Counted from the first letter of the stretch, positions 55,026-64,000 are shown. The stretch: 64,000 nt of DNA from Pedobacter paludis (GCF_003173575.1 NZ_QGNY01000006.1:124001-188000), one strand, 5' to 3'. The notes: generated from the sequence alone by a model not told the origin. Made by a program: numbers and translations.

Positions 55026-55901
55026 ATGAAGAAAGTAAAAGTTGGCTTGGTACAAATGACTTGTACAAAAGATAAGCAGGAAAATTTAGATAAGGCAATT
55101 GTAAAAGTGCGTGAAGCGGCTGCGAAAGGTGCTCAAATTGTATGCTTGCAGGAGCTTTTTACATCGCTATATTTTTGCGACGTTGAAGATTATGACAATT
55201 TCGATTTAGCCGAGGCTATTCCTGGTCCATCTACTGATGCTTTACAGGTTGTAGCAAAAGAACTGGGTGTTGTTATAATTGCATCTTTATTTGAAAAACG
55301 GGCAGCTGGTATTTACCACAACACCACCGCTGTTTTGGATGCTGATGGTGCTTATTTAGGTAAGTACCGTAAAATGCATATTCCAGATGACCCTGCCTTT
55401 TACGAGAAATTTTATTTTACGCCCGGCGATTTAGGCTATAAAGTTTTTGAAACCAAATTTGCCAAAATCGGTATCTTGATTTGTTGGGATCAATGGTATC
55501 CGGAAGCTTCGAGAATTACTGCCCTAATGGGTGCCGATATTATGTTTTATCCGACTGCAATTGGTTGGGATACTCAACAAGATGAAGAAACCAATCAAGA
55601 CCAATACAATGCTTGGCAAACCATTCAGCGTTCTCACTCGGTAGCCAACGGCGTTCCTGTAGTAAGTGTAAATCGTGTGGGTTTTGAGCAAGATGGCGCC
55701 ATGAAATTCTGGGGTGGAAGTTTCGCAACAAATGCCCAAGGCAAATTGCTTTATTTGGCATCACACGATAAGGAAGAAACCGAAGTTGTGGAATTGGATT
55801 TAGACCAAAGCGATTTCATGCGTAAACATTGGCCGTTTTTAAGAGATAGAAGAATTGACTCTTATCAGCCGATTACGAAGAGATATATTGATGAGGATTA
55901 A
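55026..55901 (+). CDS. aguB: N-carbamoylputrescine amidase (carbon-nitrogen hydrolase)
   Basis: Nitrilase-fold enzyme turning N-carbamoylputrescine into putrescine, CO2 and ammonia. The catalytic triad is Glu43 (LQELFTS), Lys116 (KYRKMHIPDD) and Cys153 (ILICWDQWYPEASR). The 291 aa fit. Its pathway partner agmatine deiminase (aguA) lies 556 bp downstream on the same strand, and a four-helix-bundle gene is inserted between them. Arginine-derived agmatine is the pathway input. Confidence 0.93.
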   Translation: MKKVKVGLVQMTCTKDKQENLDKAIVKVREAAAKGAQIVCLQELFTSLYFCDVEDYDNFDLAEAIPGPSTDALQVVAKELGVVIIASLFEKRAAGIYHNTTAVLDADGAYLGKYRKMHIPDDPAFYEKFYFTPGDLGYKVFETKFAKIGILICWDQWYPEASRITALMGADIMFYPTAIGWDTQQDEETNQDQYNAWQTIQRSHSVANGVPVVSVNRVGFEQDGAMKFWGGSFATNAQGKLLYLASHDKEETEVVELDLDQSDFMRKHWPFLRDRRIDSYQPITKRYIDED

Positions 55902-55903
55902 AT

Positions 55904-55943
55904 AAGTCGGAGGTCTGAGGACAGAAGTCCGAAGAATTAGGGC
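55904..55943. repeat. Left copy of GTCGGAGGTCTGAGG repeats flanking the four-helix-bundle gene
   Basis: GTCGGAGGTCTGAGGACAG and AAGTCCGAAG recur in inverse orientation at about 56370-56445, on the far side of the gene at 56001. Confidence 0.5.
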
Positions 55944-56000
55944 TTAGGTTAAAAGTTCAAATTAGTATCTTCATACTTAAATGAATTAACTTCTGATTAA

Positions 56001-56354
56001 ATGGCTTTCAAATTCGAGAAACTAAAAGTCTGGCAAAAAGCTTTGGACTTGGCAGATGAGATTGATAAAATGACCAAAACTTTTCCAAAGGAAGAGGTGT
56101 ATGTTTTGACATCTCAAGCAAAACGAGCTGCTGATTCTATTTCGATGAATATTGCTGAAGGAAGTACAGGACAAAGCAACCCAGAGTTTAAGAAATTTTT
56201 AAGTTATTCACTAAGGTCAGATATTGAAGTTGTAAATTGTTTGCATCTAGCGATGAGGCGTGGATACATCACTGATGAAATTTTTAAAAAACACTATAAT
56301 GCTTGTGAGGAAATTTTGATAATGATTTCAGCTTTAATCAAATCTTTAGAATAA
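56001..56354 (+). CDS. Four-helix-bundle protein (23S rRNA intervening-sequence / S23 family)
   Basis: 117 aa with the family opening FEKLKVWQKALDLADEI. It continues through QAKRAADSISMNIAEGST and ends in two more helices (FKKFLSYSLRSDIEVVNCLHLA, then a helix to the C-terminus). The family was first seen in intervening sequences within 23S rRNA genes and resembles the Avd accessory protein of diversity-generating retroelements. Its cellular role is unknown. Here it sits alone between aguB and aguA, flanked by imperfect inverted repeats. Confidence 0.88.
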   Translation: MAFKFEKLKVWQKALDLADEIDKMTKTFPKEEVYVLTSQAKRAADSISMNIAEGSTGQSNPEFKKFLSYSLRSDIEVVNCLHLAMRRGYITDEIFKKHYNACEEILIMISALIKSLE

Positions 56355-56357
56355 AAA

Positions 56358-56450
56358 ACTTAATATCTTCCGACCTCGTGCACAGATTTCGGACAAATTA
56401 TAAAATTAAATATCTTCTGACTTCGGACATCCGACCTCAGACTTTTTAAC
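56358..56450. repeat. Right copies of TCCGACCTC/TTCGGAC repeats flanking the four-helix-bundle gene
   Basis: ATCTTCCGACCTCG, GATTTCGGAC, ATCTTCTGACTTCGGAC and ATCCGACCTCAGAC are variants of one word, inverse to the left-flank copy. Confidence 0.5.
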
Positions 56451-56457
56451 AAGAAAC

Positions 56458-57534
56458 ATGTCAAATTTCCCTCCTAGAGCAGAATTAAATTTAAATCAAT
56501 TCGATTATTCTCCAAAACAACAAGGTTATTCTTTCCCTGCCGAATGGACAAAACACGAGGCAACCTGGTTAAGTTGGCCGCACAAAGAGGCGAGCTGGCC
56601 AGGAAAAATCGAAACGATTTACGAACCGTATTGCCAGTTTATTAAAGCTGTTGCCGTGGGCGAAAAAGTTCGTATCAATGTAAAAGATGAAGAAATGAAA
56701 GCTTTTGCTGTTTCGGAACTTGAAAAAGTGGAGGCAGATTTAAGCCAAATTGAATTCTATTTCAACGAAACAAACGATGCCTGGTGCAGAGATCACGGTC
56801 CGGCTTTTGTATTAAAAGGAAACGAAAAAGCGGTAGTTGATTGGGGCTACAATGCATGGGGGGGGAAATATCCACCATTTGATTTGGACGATGTTGTGCC
56901 AACCAAAATTGCCAAGCAGTTTAACTTACCTTTATTTCTACCTGATATTGTAATGGAAGGCGGTTCAGTTGAGTTTAATGGAGCTGGAACGGTTTTAACT
57001 ACAACGGCTTGTTTGTTAAACGAAAATCGCAATCCACATTTAACTAAAGAACAGATTGAAAAATATTTGCTGGAGTATTACGGACAAGAGCAGGTTTTGT
57101 GGTTGGGTGACGGCATTGTTGGCGATGATACCGATGGGCACATTGACGATATTACTCGTTTTGTAAACGAAGACACCGTTTTAACGGTTGTAGAAAGCAA
57201 CCCGCTTGATGAAAACTACATTTTGTTGCAAGAAAATTTAGAAGCCTTAAAAGCAATGAAATTGAAAGATGGCCGCTCTCTTAATATTGTAGAATTGCCT
57301 ATGCCATCGCCTGTGATTCATGAAGATACACGTTTACCGGCATCTTATGCCAATTTCTACATTGCTAATTCGGCTGTTATTGTTCCAGTTTTCGATGATG
57401 TGAATGATCAAAAAGCTTTGGATATTATTCAAGGTTGTTTTCCAGATAGAAAAGTTATCGGCATCAATTCGGTAGATATAATCTGGGGATTAGGAAGCTT
57501 TCACTGTTTGAGTCAGCAGGAACCGTTGGTTTAA
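56458..57534 (+). CDS. aguA: Agmatine deiminase
   Basis: Converts agmatine to N-carbamoylputrescine, the substrate of AguB. It has a guanidine-modifying-enzyme fold, with WLSWPHKEASWPG near residue 40, NDAWCRDHGPAFV near 109, GDDTDGHIDDITRFV near 222 and the nucleophile Cys350 in GLGSFHCLSQQEP. The 358 aa are normal. The next gene starts at the base immediately after its stop codon, so the two are cotranscribed. Confidence 0.95.
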   Translation: MSNFPPRAELNLNQFDYSPKQQGYSFPAEWTKHEATWLSWPHKEASWPGKIETIYEPYCQFIKAVAVGEKVRINVKDEEMKAFAVSELEKVEADLSQIEFYFNETNDAWCRDHGPAFVLKGNEKAVVDWGYNAWGGKYPPFDLDDVVPTKIAKQFNLPLFLPDIVMEGGSVEFNGAGTVLTTTACLLNENRNPHLTKEQIEKYLLEYYGQEQVLWLGDGIVGDDTDGHIDDITRFVNEDTVLTVVESNPLDENYILLQENLEALKAMKLKDGRSLNIVELPMPSPVIHEDTRLPASYANFYIANSAVIVPVFDDVNDQKALDIIQGCFPDRKVIGINSVDIIWGLGSFHCLSQQEPLV

Positions 57535-58089
57535 ATGAAATATAATGACCAATTAATAAGCGAAATGATAAATTCCAAGAGACTTAAGTTAGGTTATTGG
57601 GATAAAATTTCACATTATTGGATTGTGATTTTAATGCTCTTTGGAACAGGATTTTTCTGGTTTCAGGCTACTAAAAGTTATCTTAATAAATTAGAACCTG
57701 TAATTCACAGTTCAGATAAATTATTTAATATCGGTTTTTGTTTTTTAGTAATTGCTATGTTATTCTTTACTATTCAATATCGTAAATTAACCTTTAAAAA
57801 AGTATCCATTAATTTTACCGAAAGCCAATATAATCGTGCGCTAGCTATAACATGTAAAGAAATTGGGTGGATTGTAATAGATAAAAATAATATTTATGTT
57901 AGTGCATTTCATGAAACTCTTACTTATTTTAATTGGGGAGAATTAATTACAATCATTAAAATTGATAACGGAATATTGATAAATAGTATTTGTGATCCAA
58001 GTGCTAAAACGGCTATACTTTCTTTCGGGTGGAATAAAAAAAACAGAAATGCTTTTATTCGTAATTTAGAATCGATAGTACTTCAATAG
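57535..58089 (+). CDS. Hypothetical membrane protein with two N-terminal helices
   Basis: 184 aa. Two membrane helices (about 28-48 and 64-82) are followed by a ~100-residue cytoplasmic beta-rich domain (VSINFTESQYNRALAITCKEIGW ... GELITIIKIDNGILINSI). The layout resembles PH-like or YcxB-like membrane proteins, but I cannot assign it to a family. Its ATG directly abuts the aguA stop. Its base composition is noticeably more AT-rich than aguA. Confidence 0.7.
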   Translation: MKYNDQLISEMINSKRLKLGYWDKISHYWIVILMLFGTGFFWFQATKSYLNKLEPVIHSSDKLFNIGFCFLVIAMLFFTIQYRKLTFKKVSINFTESQYNRALAITCKEIGWIVIDKNNIYVSAFHETLTYFNWGELITIIKIDNGILINSICDPSAKTAILSFGWNKKNRNAFIRNLESIVLQ

Positions 58090-58165
58090 AAAAACTAAAA
58101 ATAAAAATTTTAGTTTTTGGATTAATATTAACTTTACAACAGTTTAAATTTTTTATAAATTATAT

Positions 58166-58938
<773 letters not shown>

Positions 58939-58962
58939 AAGAGGTAGATGATAAAAAGGTTT

Positions 58963-58992
58963 AAGGTGGAGGGTTTTCTTTCCACCTTTTTT
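58963..58992 (+). terminator. Intrinsic terminator of fabG
   Basis: AAGGTGGA (58963-58970) pairs with TCCACCTT (58981-58988), followed by T residues. Confidence 0.75.
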
Positions 58993-59326
58993 GTCAAATA
59001 GGATTATAATCCTTTAATCATAATTCGAACAATCGAAATATTCCATAGGAGTTCCTTTTGAGCAATCTCAACCAGCAGGATTTTTAAGCCTATCGTCATC
59101 TCGACTGGAGCGCCTGCGAAACGGAGAGATCTTTGAACAAATAAAAAAAAATCAAAGATTTCTCCACTGCGGTCGAAATGACGGGTTTGCTTTAATTCGA
59201 TTTTCCAAGCCTAGACATAAGTAATTTTAATAGTTTACAGAATGGATAAAAACCCATAATTCAATTGATCGAGATTACTCTATAGAAGCTCCTTTGGAAC
59301 AAATCTCAGCCAGCAAGCAAATTTTG
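58993..59326. repeat. Spacer with direct repeat and a long inverted-repeat element
   Basis: An imperfect direct repeat (about 59041-59085 and 59279-59325, both with CTCCTTT-like and AATCTCA.CCAGCA words) brackets an inverted-repeat element at 59094-59183. Its ends read CGTCATCTCGACTGGAGC and GCGGTCGAAATGACG around an AGATCTTTGA...TCAAAGATTT core. No gene is seen. Confidence 0.6.
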
Positions 59327-59584
59327 ATGACCACAAAGAAGATATTTTTAATATGCACCGGAATTTTCTTAGGTGTAATTTTGCTTGGCTCAAGTTTCAC
59401 TAGTGCATCAGATGGTAATGATGTTATCGGTTTTCCATTTACTTTCTATCAATATTTAGGTGGAAAAAAATTTCCTGAACCCGTGAGTAGGCATAGTTTT
59501 AATGCAGTAATATTTTTAGCCGATTTATTAATCTCCTTTGGCATCCCATTTTTAATATTATTTTATCTCAACAGAAAAAAGTAA
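59327..59584 (+). CDS. Small hypothetical membrane protein
   Basis: 85 aa from ATG 59327 (MTTKKIFLICTGIFLGVILLGSSF). Two membrane helices lie near residues 5-24 and 58-79. Upstream in-frame TTG 59294 falls inside a duplicated spacer segment, so the ATG is preferred. Function is unknown, and no family is recognised. Confidence 0.6.
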   Translation: MTTKKIFLICTGIFLGVILLGSSFTSASDGNDVIGFPFTFYQYLGGKKFPEPVSRHSFNAVIFLADLLISFGIPFLILFYLNRKK

Positions 59585-59648
59585 TCTCGACTAATTAAAA
59601 TGTGTTGTTACCAGAGCTTTTCAACATTCCAACTTTAAAACATTCTAA

Positions 59649-60383
59649 TTACCTTACAACATATTTTCCTTTAACCTCTCTAATTTCCGCTAGGTTTTTG
59701 TTTTTCTCAAAAGCTAAATAACCCAATTGTAATGTCTTCCAAAAACTGGCCTGAGCCGGAAACTGGCTGGAATATTTTTTCAAATTTCCATCAGTCATTT
59801 TGAAAGGGTAAATATTTACGGGAATTTTTTCTTGACCGGAGTTTCTTGCTTCCACGCCTAAAACATACACTTCTTTAATCTTTTCATCCGTTAAAGGAAT
59901 GCATCCAACAGTTACGCAGTTTCCATGAATATATATGTCTCCGCCAGGTTTTCTATCTTTTCCCGTTCTGGCATAATCCACAGCATTTGGATAATTTACG
60001 CCAAGCGATAAATGAAAATTACTCATTGGATTAAAAACATTGATATAATAAAATCCCTCTGGGGTTTGTCCATCGCCTTCAATAACTTTTGGTCCCAGTG
60101 TGCCAGAATGGGCGCAGAAATCGTAAGTTCTAAATAAAGAATAGGCTTTATCAGAATTCCCCTTAAGCCAAACTTCAAGTTTTCCTTCTGATTTGTATGC
60201 ATTTATGAGCATCGAAAAATCATCACCATAACCACCAGCTTTCACGAATTTTTTTAAATCTTCCCATTTTTCGTTATAAGCTTTTTCTACTCTTTCGAAT
60301 TTTATCTGCGTGGCTTTGAAACCGTTTTGTGCATTAGCCATGATGCTTAGGGATAATAAAAATGTTAAAAAGATAAGTTTCAT
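59649..60383 (-). CDS. L,D-transpeptidase-family protein (YafK/DpaA type), exported
   Basis: 244 aa from ATG 60383, with a signal peptide (MKLIFLTFLLSLSIMANAQ). The frame continues to 60470 but would bury the signal. The YkuD-type catalytic region reads GGDIYIHGNCVTVGCIPL, with the nucleophile Cys in VGC. Earlier, SGTLGPKVIEGDGQTPEGFY matches the YafK subfamily. Such enzymes act on meso-DAP cross-links in peptidoglycan, and E. coli YafK/DpaA detaches Braun lipoprotein. The exact reaction here is unknown. Confidence 0.87.
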   Translation of the reverse strand: MKLIFLTFLLSLSIMANAQNGFKATQIKFERVEKAYNEKWEDLKKFVKAGGYGDDFSMLINAYKSEGKLEVWLKGNSDKAYSLFRTYDFCAHSGTLGPKVIEGDGQTPEGFYYINVFNPMSNFHLSLGVNYPNAVDYARTGKDRKPGGDIYIHGNCVTVGCIPLTDEKIKEVYVLGVEARNSGQEKIPVNIYPFKMTDGNLKKYSSQFPAQASFWKTLQLGYLAFEKNKNLAEIREVKGKYVVR

Positions 60384-60439
60384 AAATTTTGCTTTGGATA
60401 AAGCTAAATAAATTATTGATTTGACCACAGCGTTCACTG

Positions 60440-60575
60440 AGCTTTTTAACCACAAAGGCACAGAACACACAAAGTTAAATTGTGCCTCTATGATGCTCTG
60501 TGTATTTCTTTATGCTCTGTAGTTAAAAATTTCAACACCTTACTTTTTTTGCGTCCTTTGCAGTTAATAACAAAA
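60440..60575. repeat. AACCACAAAGGCACAGA-type imperfect inverted repeats
   Basis: AACCACAAAGGCACAGAACA (about 60448-60467) is echoed in inverse by TTGTGCCTCTATG, GCTCTGTGTATTTC and ATGCTCTGTAGTT (about 60478-60528). They occupy the divergent spacer before the VWA-like gene. No gene is seen. Confidence 0.5.
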
Positions 60576-60593
60576 TTAGCATCTTTATAAAAT

Positions 60594-62678
60594 ATGAATG
60601 GCTTTTTTGCTGGTACTTCTATCTTGTATTTTCTAGTTTGCCTGGCTTTGGGTATTTTTTATGCTTGGTTACTCTATCGAAATAATAAAAACCTCGATAA
60701 GAAATTACTTTATGGATTAACAACAGTAAGAATAATCGCAGTTACAGCTATAGCCTGGCTCTTGTTTGCGCCATTAATTAAAACACTCAATTATACTTTA
60801 GATAAGCCAGTAATTATCATCGGGCAAGATAATTCTCTTTCAGTTGGTCAGGTCAAACCATCTGGTTTTGATCAGAAATTGTATGAGCAAAACCTAAAAA
60901 TTCTGCAAGAAAAATTATCTGATAAATATGAAGTAAAAACCTACAATTTTGGAGATTCAGTTGGCGATGGATTTGATTTTAAAAATCAGGGGAAATTAAC
61001 AGACGCCTCTGCGCTCTTTCAGAAGATAAGAGATGAATATACCAATCGAAATGTAGGAGCAATTGTAATGGCTACCGATGGCATTTTTAACCATGGCGGT
61101 AACCCGCTTTACAGTATAAATCAGATTAATGCACCAGTTTATACCGTTGCTTTGGGCGATAGTGTTCCTAAAAGGGATATTTTGATATCAAATATCAATT
61201 ACAACAACATTGTTTATTTAGATGACGATTTTACCATTGAAGTTCAAGTTCAGGCATTCCAAAGTAATGGGGAAAATGCAACCTTGAGTATCGCTCAGAA
61301 TGGCACCAAAATCACGCAGGAAAATATTTCGGTAAATGGAAATTCATTTGTTAAAACTATTCCTATAAAACTACATGCAGGGAAAATTGGAATACAAAAA
61401 TATACTGTTCAAGTTGGACCTTTAAAAAACGAAATTACAACCAAAAATAACGCTCAAACATTTTATATTGAAGTAATTGATGGTCGGCAAAAAGTGCTGT
61501 TGGCTTCAGCTGCTCCACATCCGGATTTAGGCATTTTGAAAGAAGCCATTTCACTTAACAAACATTATGAGGCCAAATTAGCACTTGCTGATGATTTGAA
61601 TTCGACTGATCCTTCTAAATTCGATTTGATTATTCTTTATCAATTACCCGATGCCCAAAATCTGGCTTCAGGTTTCTTGCAAAAATTAACGAATTTAAAA
61701 AAGCCAATCTGGTACGTTGTAGGTGCTCAGAGTAATATTAGTGCATTTAATCAAATTCAAAATCAGGTTAATATCGGTTCTGCTAACGGATCAATTCAAG
61801 AAGTTTATCCAGATTTGGCAAATGGATTTACGAGTTTCAATCTCTCAGAAAATGATAAGAAACAATTTTCTACATTTGATCCCTTACTCTCACCTTTTGG
61901 TCGATTAACGGTTAACGCAAGTGCCACACCGGTTTTTAATCAACGAATTGGGAAAGTGAGTACCCAACAACCATTATTGTTTTTTACCAATGAAAATGGT
62001 TTAAAAATTGGTTATTTAATGGGCGAGGGCTTATGGCGTTGGAAATTATCAGAAGCTGAGAACGAGGTTGAAGCATCTGTACTGAATAATCTTATCTCCC
62101 AAACGATTCAATATCTTTCGGTAAAGGATGATAAAAGAAGATTCAAAGTCTTTACTTCTAAATCTGCTTACGATGAAAATGAAACCATCCAGTTTAACGG
62201 AACGCTTTATAATGAAAGTTATCAGCCTGTAAATGAATCAGAAGTTAATCTCCAAATTAAAAATGAAGGGGGAAAAGTTTTTAATTATGTGTTTTCAAAA
62301 ACAGAAAATGGTTACCAGCTTGATGCCGGTACAATGCCAGCCGGAAATTATTCTTATATAGCTAATGCCGTTTTAGGAGGTAAGAAATTTACCGCTTCCG
62401 GTAGTTTTTATGTAAATGCTTTAATTGCAGAATACCAACAGACTACAGCCAATCATCAATTGTTAAATACGATTTCTAAGCAAAGCAACGGAATGCTTTT
62501 CATGCCTGCTGATCTACTGAAAATTGCAGATGAAATTCTTAAAAACGAAAATATCAAAACCATTAGTTATGAAGATCGTAAATACGATGAGCTTATTAAC
62601 ATGAAATGGATATTTGGCTTGATCTTGATCTTATTCAGTACTGAATGGTTTTTACGGAAGCGAAATGGAGAATTATGA
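60594..62678 (+). CDS. VWA-like membrane protein, function unknown
   Basis: 694 aa. Two N-terminal membrane helices (about 5-25 and 38-62), a large periplasmic part and one C-terminal helix (about 670-687). The segment IIIGQDNSLSVG has the DxSxS arrangement of a von Willebrand A metal site, and ATDGIFNHGGN fits its third motif. Beta-rich domains follow (about 190-290 and 515-610). Similar Bacteroidota proteins occur near BatA/BatB-type genes, but none is adjacent here. It probably binds a protein partner at the cell envelope. Confidence 0.72.
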   Translation: MNGFFAGTSILYFLVCLALGIFYAWLLYRNNKNLDKKLLYGLTTVRIIAVTAIAWLLFAPLIKTLNYTLDKPVIIIGQDNSLSVGQVKPSGFDQKLYEQNLKILQEKLSDKYEVKTYNFGDSVGDGFDFKNQGKLTDASALFQKIRDEYTNRNVGAIVMATDGIFNHGGNPLYSINQINAPVYTVALGDSVPKRDILISNINYNNIVYLDDDFTIEVQVQAFQSNGENATLSIAQNGTKITQENISVNGNSFVKTIPIKLHAGKIGIQKYTVQVGPLKNEITTKNNAQTFYIEVIDGRQKVLLASAAPHPDLGILKEAISLNKHYEAKLALADDLNSTDPSKFDLIILYQLPDAQNLASGFLQKLTNLKKPIWYVVGAQSNISAFNQIQNQVNIGSANGSIQEVYPDLANGFTSFNLSENDKKQFSTFDPLLSPFGRLTVNASATPVFNQRIGKVSTQQPLLFFTNENGLKIGYLMGEGLWRWKLSEAENEVEASVLNNLISQTIQYLSVKDDKRRFKVFTSKSAYDENETIQFNGTLYNESYQPVNESEVNLQIKNEGGKVFNYVFSKTENGYQLDAGTMPAGNYSYIANAVLGGKKFTASGSFYVNALIAEYQQTTANHQLLNTISKQSNGMLFMPADLLKIADEILKNENIKTISYEDRKYDELINMKWIFGLILILFSTEWFLRKRNGEL

Positions 62679-62760
62679 TGTAAAATCTGGACGATGTTGA
62701 GCGCTAAAATATAGGTTTATCACTACCTTGTTCCTTTACCCATTTTCCCTCTAACATCTC

Positions 62761-63375
62761 TCAGTGCCATTCATCCTTATAAACAAACTTGGGCATTTGC
62801 CATTCGTACTTTATAGAGAGTAATCTGATCGTCAAACCTACCAAAGCAGCTAAGATGGTTGCTAATAATTCGCTCCCATGAAAATGCTCTACACCAATAT
62901 AAACTGCTCCCGTTACAATTGCAGCGCTTGCATAAATTTCCTTACGAAACAAAAATGGAACTTCATTACACAGTACATCACGAAGAACACCGCCCGCACA
63001 GCCTGTAATCATTCCACTAAATAAAACAATTAAATAGGGAAGGTGGATTTCTTGAGCCACCCGACAGCCGATAATTGTGAAAACAACCAAGCCCATGGCA
63101 TCAAGATAAAGGAATAATTTTTTTAGCTTGGTCATAATAGAGGCAATGAAAGCCGCCAATAATGCTGCGCCTGCCGTAATAATTAAATATTCTGGGTGTT
63201 CTACCCAACTCATCGGGTAATGACCAAAGAGTACGTTTCTAACAGTTCCGCCACCTAACGCGGTAACCCAGGCAATAATGCAGACGCCAACCCAATCCAT
63301 ATCTCTTCTTCCAGCAGAAAGTGCCGCTGTCATCGCTTCGGCTGTAATTGCAATGATGTATAAAATGTGGAGCAT
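62761..63375 (-). CDS. Trimeric intracellular cation (TRIC) channel family protein
   Basis: 204 aa, hydrophobic throughout, with two repeated three-helix units. Each carries the family glycine motif: TALGGGTVRNVLFG (about 37-50) and GCAGGVLRDVLCNEVPF (about 124-140). Bacterial members (UPF0126, YicG-like) are potassium-permeable trimers. YadS in E. coli has been linked to glycine uptake. A spacer of degenerate GTTTAACTGTT-like words lies upstream. Confidence 0.9.
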   Translation of the reverse strand: MLHILYIIAITAEAMTAALSAGRRDMDWVGVCIIAWVTALGGGTVRNVLFGHYPMSWVEHPEYLIITAGAALLAAFIASIMTKLKKLFLYLDAMGLVVFTIIGCRVAQEIHLPYLIVLFSGMITGCAGGVLRDVLCNEVPFLFRKEIYASAAIVTGAVYIGVEHFHGSELLATILAALVGLTIRLLSIKYEWQMPKFVYKDEWH

Positions 63376-63394
63376 GAGAGAGAAGTGGTTAGCT

Positions 63395-63500
63395 GTTTGA
63401 ATTGTTTAAATCGGTTAACTGTTCAAGTTGACTAATTATTAACTGGAAATTGTTTAACTTTTTGAATCGTTAAACTGTTTAAATGCGAACTGCCGACTGA
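63395..63500. repeat. Degenerate GTTAACTGTT/GTTTAACT word array
   Basis: Variants such as CGGTTAACTGTTCAAG, TTGTTTAACTTTTTGAA and CGTTAAACTGTTTAAA fill the gap between ftsB/divIC and the TRIC gene. Similar words lie before the ABC exporter (19980-20060). Confidence 0.45.
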
Positions 63501-63506
63501 AACTGA

Positions 63507-63806
63507 CTAATCTTTTTTCTCTTCGTGGATAATAACAAAAACATCCTCATTGTCTTTTTTCATGAAATATTTTTCACGGGCAAACTTTTCAGCTGTATTC
63601 AGATTGGTATTGAGTTCGTTTAAATCCTTCTTAACCTGTGCCGTTTCTTTTTCGAAATATTCTTTTTCTTCCTGCAATTTATTGGCCTGACTGCGATATT
63701 CATATTGCGACATCATATCGTTTTTATCGAAAAAAAGCATCCACATTGCAAATGCAACTGTTGCAAGGAAATATTTATTACGGAAAAGGTCTATTAAACG
63801 TTTCAT
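63507..63806 (-). CDS. FtsB/DivIC-type septum formation initiator
   Basis: 99 aa. A short cytoplasmic N-terminus, one membrane helix (about 12-26, YFLATVAFAMWMLFF), a periplasmic coiled coil (about 38-75, rich in Glu and Lys) and the conserved AREKYFMKKDNEDVFVI end. It works in the divisome with FtsL/FtsQ-type partners. The gene lies downstream of a probable enolase gene on the same strand, a pairing also known from E. coli (eno-ftsB). Confidence 0.87.
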   Translation of the reverse strand: MKRLIDLFRNKYFLATVAFAMWMLFFDKNDMMSQYEYRSQANKLQEEKEYFEKETAQVKKDLNELNTNLNTAEKFAREKYFMKKDNEDVFVIIHEEKKD

Positions 63807-63832
63807 AATTTTCTCGAAATGACGTAAATGTA

Positions 63833-63868
63833 TAAAAAAACATCCGAAGATTTAAAATCCTCGGATGT
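63833..63868 (-). terminator. Intrinsic terminator upstream of ftsB/divIC, probably of eno
   Basis: On the minus strand ACATCCGAGGAT pairs with ATCTTCGGATGT (one G-T pair), followed by a run of T. Confidence 0.85.
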
Positions 63869-63903
63869 TCTACAAATAAGTTTTTCAACTTCTTAACACC
63901 CCA

Positions 63904-63961
63904 AACCCCTAAAGGGGCTTTACGGCATTTCCTTAAGTCCCCTTTAGGGGATTTAGGGGTT
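63904..63961. repeat. Two inverted copies of the CCCCTTTAGGGG element
   Basis: 63904-63922 is a short inverse copy, and 63934-63961 is an almost full forward copy of the 29-nt element. Together they form a larger inverted repeat just past the eno stop. Confidence 0.7.
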
Positions 63962-64000
63962 TATTTCTTTGCGTATTTGAAGCTTTTGCCAATAAAACGA
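63961..64000 (-). CDS. Partial gene, probable enolase C-terminus
   Basis: Only the last 12 codons and stop are present (RFIGKSFKYAKK). This end is compatible with Bacteroidota enolase, and enolase next to ftsB/divIC is a common arrangement. Too little sequence is present to prove it. Confidence 0.4.
   Translation of the reverse strand, partial: RFIGKSFKYAKK

Overview
This window is ordinary chromosome of a Bacteroidota bacterium, most likely Sphingobacteriaceae (Pedobacter-like). The reasons are low G+C, three SusC/SusD pairs, two FecI/FecR sigma/anti-sigma systems with STN-domain SusC receptors, a bacillithiol gene (bshC), a DUF4293 protein, and TAnnTTTG-type promoters with almost no Shine-Dalgarno sequence. 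I saw no tRNA or rRNA gene, no transposase, no prophage and no CRISPR array. The species is inferred from gene content only.

Layout. 0-8 kb: signal peptidase I, then a ROK regulator with a SusC/SusD pair. 8-19 kb, mostly minus strand: Ldh-family oxidoreductase, BshC, an esterase with an NTF2-like protein, a plus-strand TonB receptor, a DEAD-box helicase, a protein resembling only the N-terminal part of a pseudouridine synthase, and a DUF4293 protein. 19-21.8 kb: TruA and an ABC exporter.

21.8-42.8 kb is the most interesting part. Locus A (plus strand) is FecI, FecR, STN-SusC, SusD, lipoprotein cyanophycinase, secreted isoaspartyl peptidase, secreted cyanophycinase. Together these read as a TonB-dependent system for taking up and breaking down cyanophycin (multi-L-arginyl-poly-L-aspartate) or a related beta-aspartyl polymer. 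Locus B converges on it (minus strand): FecI, FecR, STN-SusC, SusD and an M14 zinc carboxypeptidase. A plus-strand N-formylglutamate-amidohydrolase-like exported hydrolase sits between its fecI and fecR. The fecR/hydrolase divergent spacer holds two mirror-image copies of a -35/-10 pair (CGGTCC, 16 bp, TGTCTAT), which I read as the ECF sigma promoters tying the hydrolase to locus B. A GltP/DctA-type symporter that could import Asp or Glu follows. A stem-loop lies directly after susD in both loci, before the first hydrolase gene.

43-64 kb is housekeeping: RlmF, a cupin, SucD, MsrB, an RlpA-like protein, NrdB-NrdA, a CWC-type protein, a flotillin-like SPFH protein, agmatine-to-putrescine enzymes AguB and AguA split by a four-helix-bundle gene, FabG, an L,D-transpeptidase-family protein, a VWA-like membrane protein, a TRIC-family channel, FtsB/DivIC and the extreme 3' end of a probable enolase gene. 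Spacers here are rich in short palindromic and degenerate repeats, including a 29-nt element found at nrdA, fabG and eno gene boundaries.
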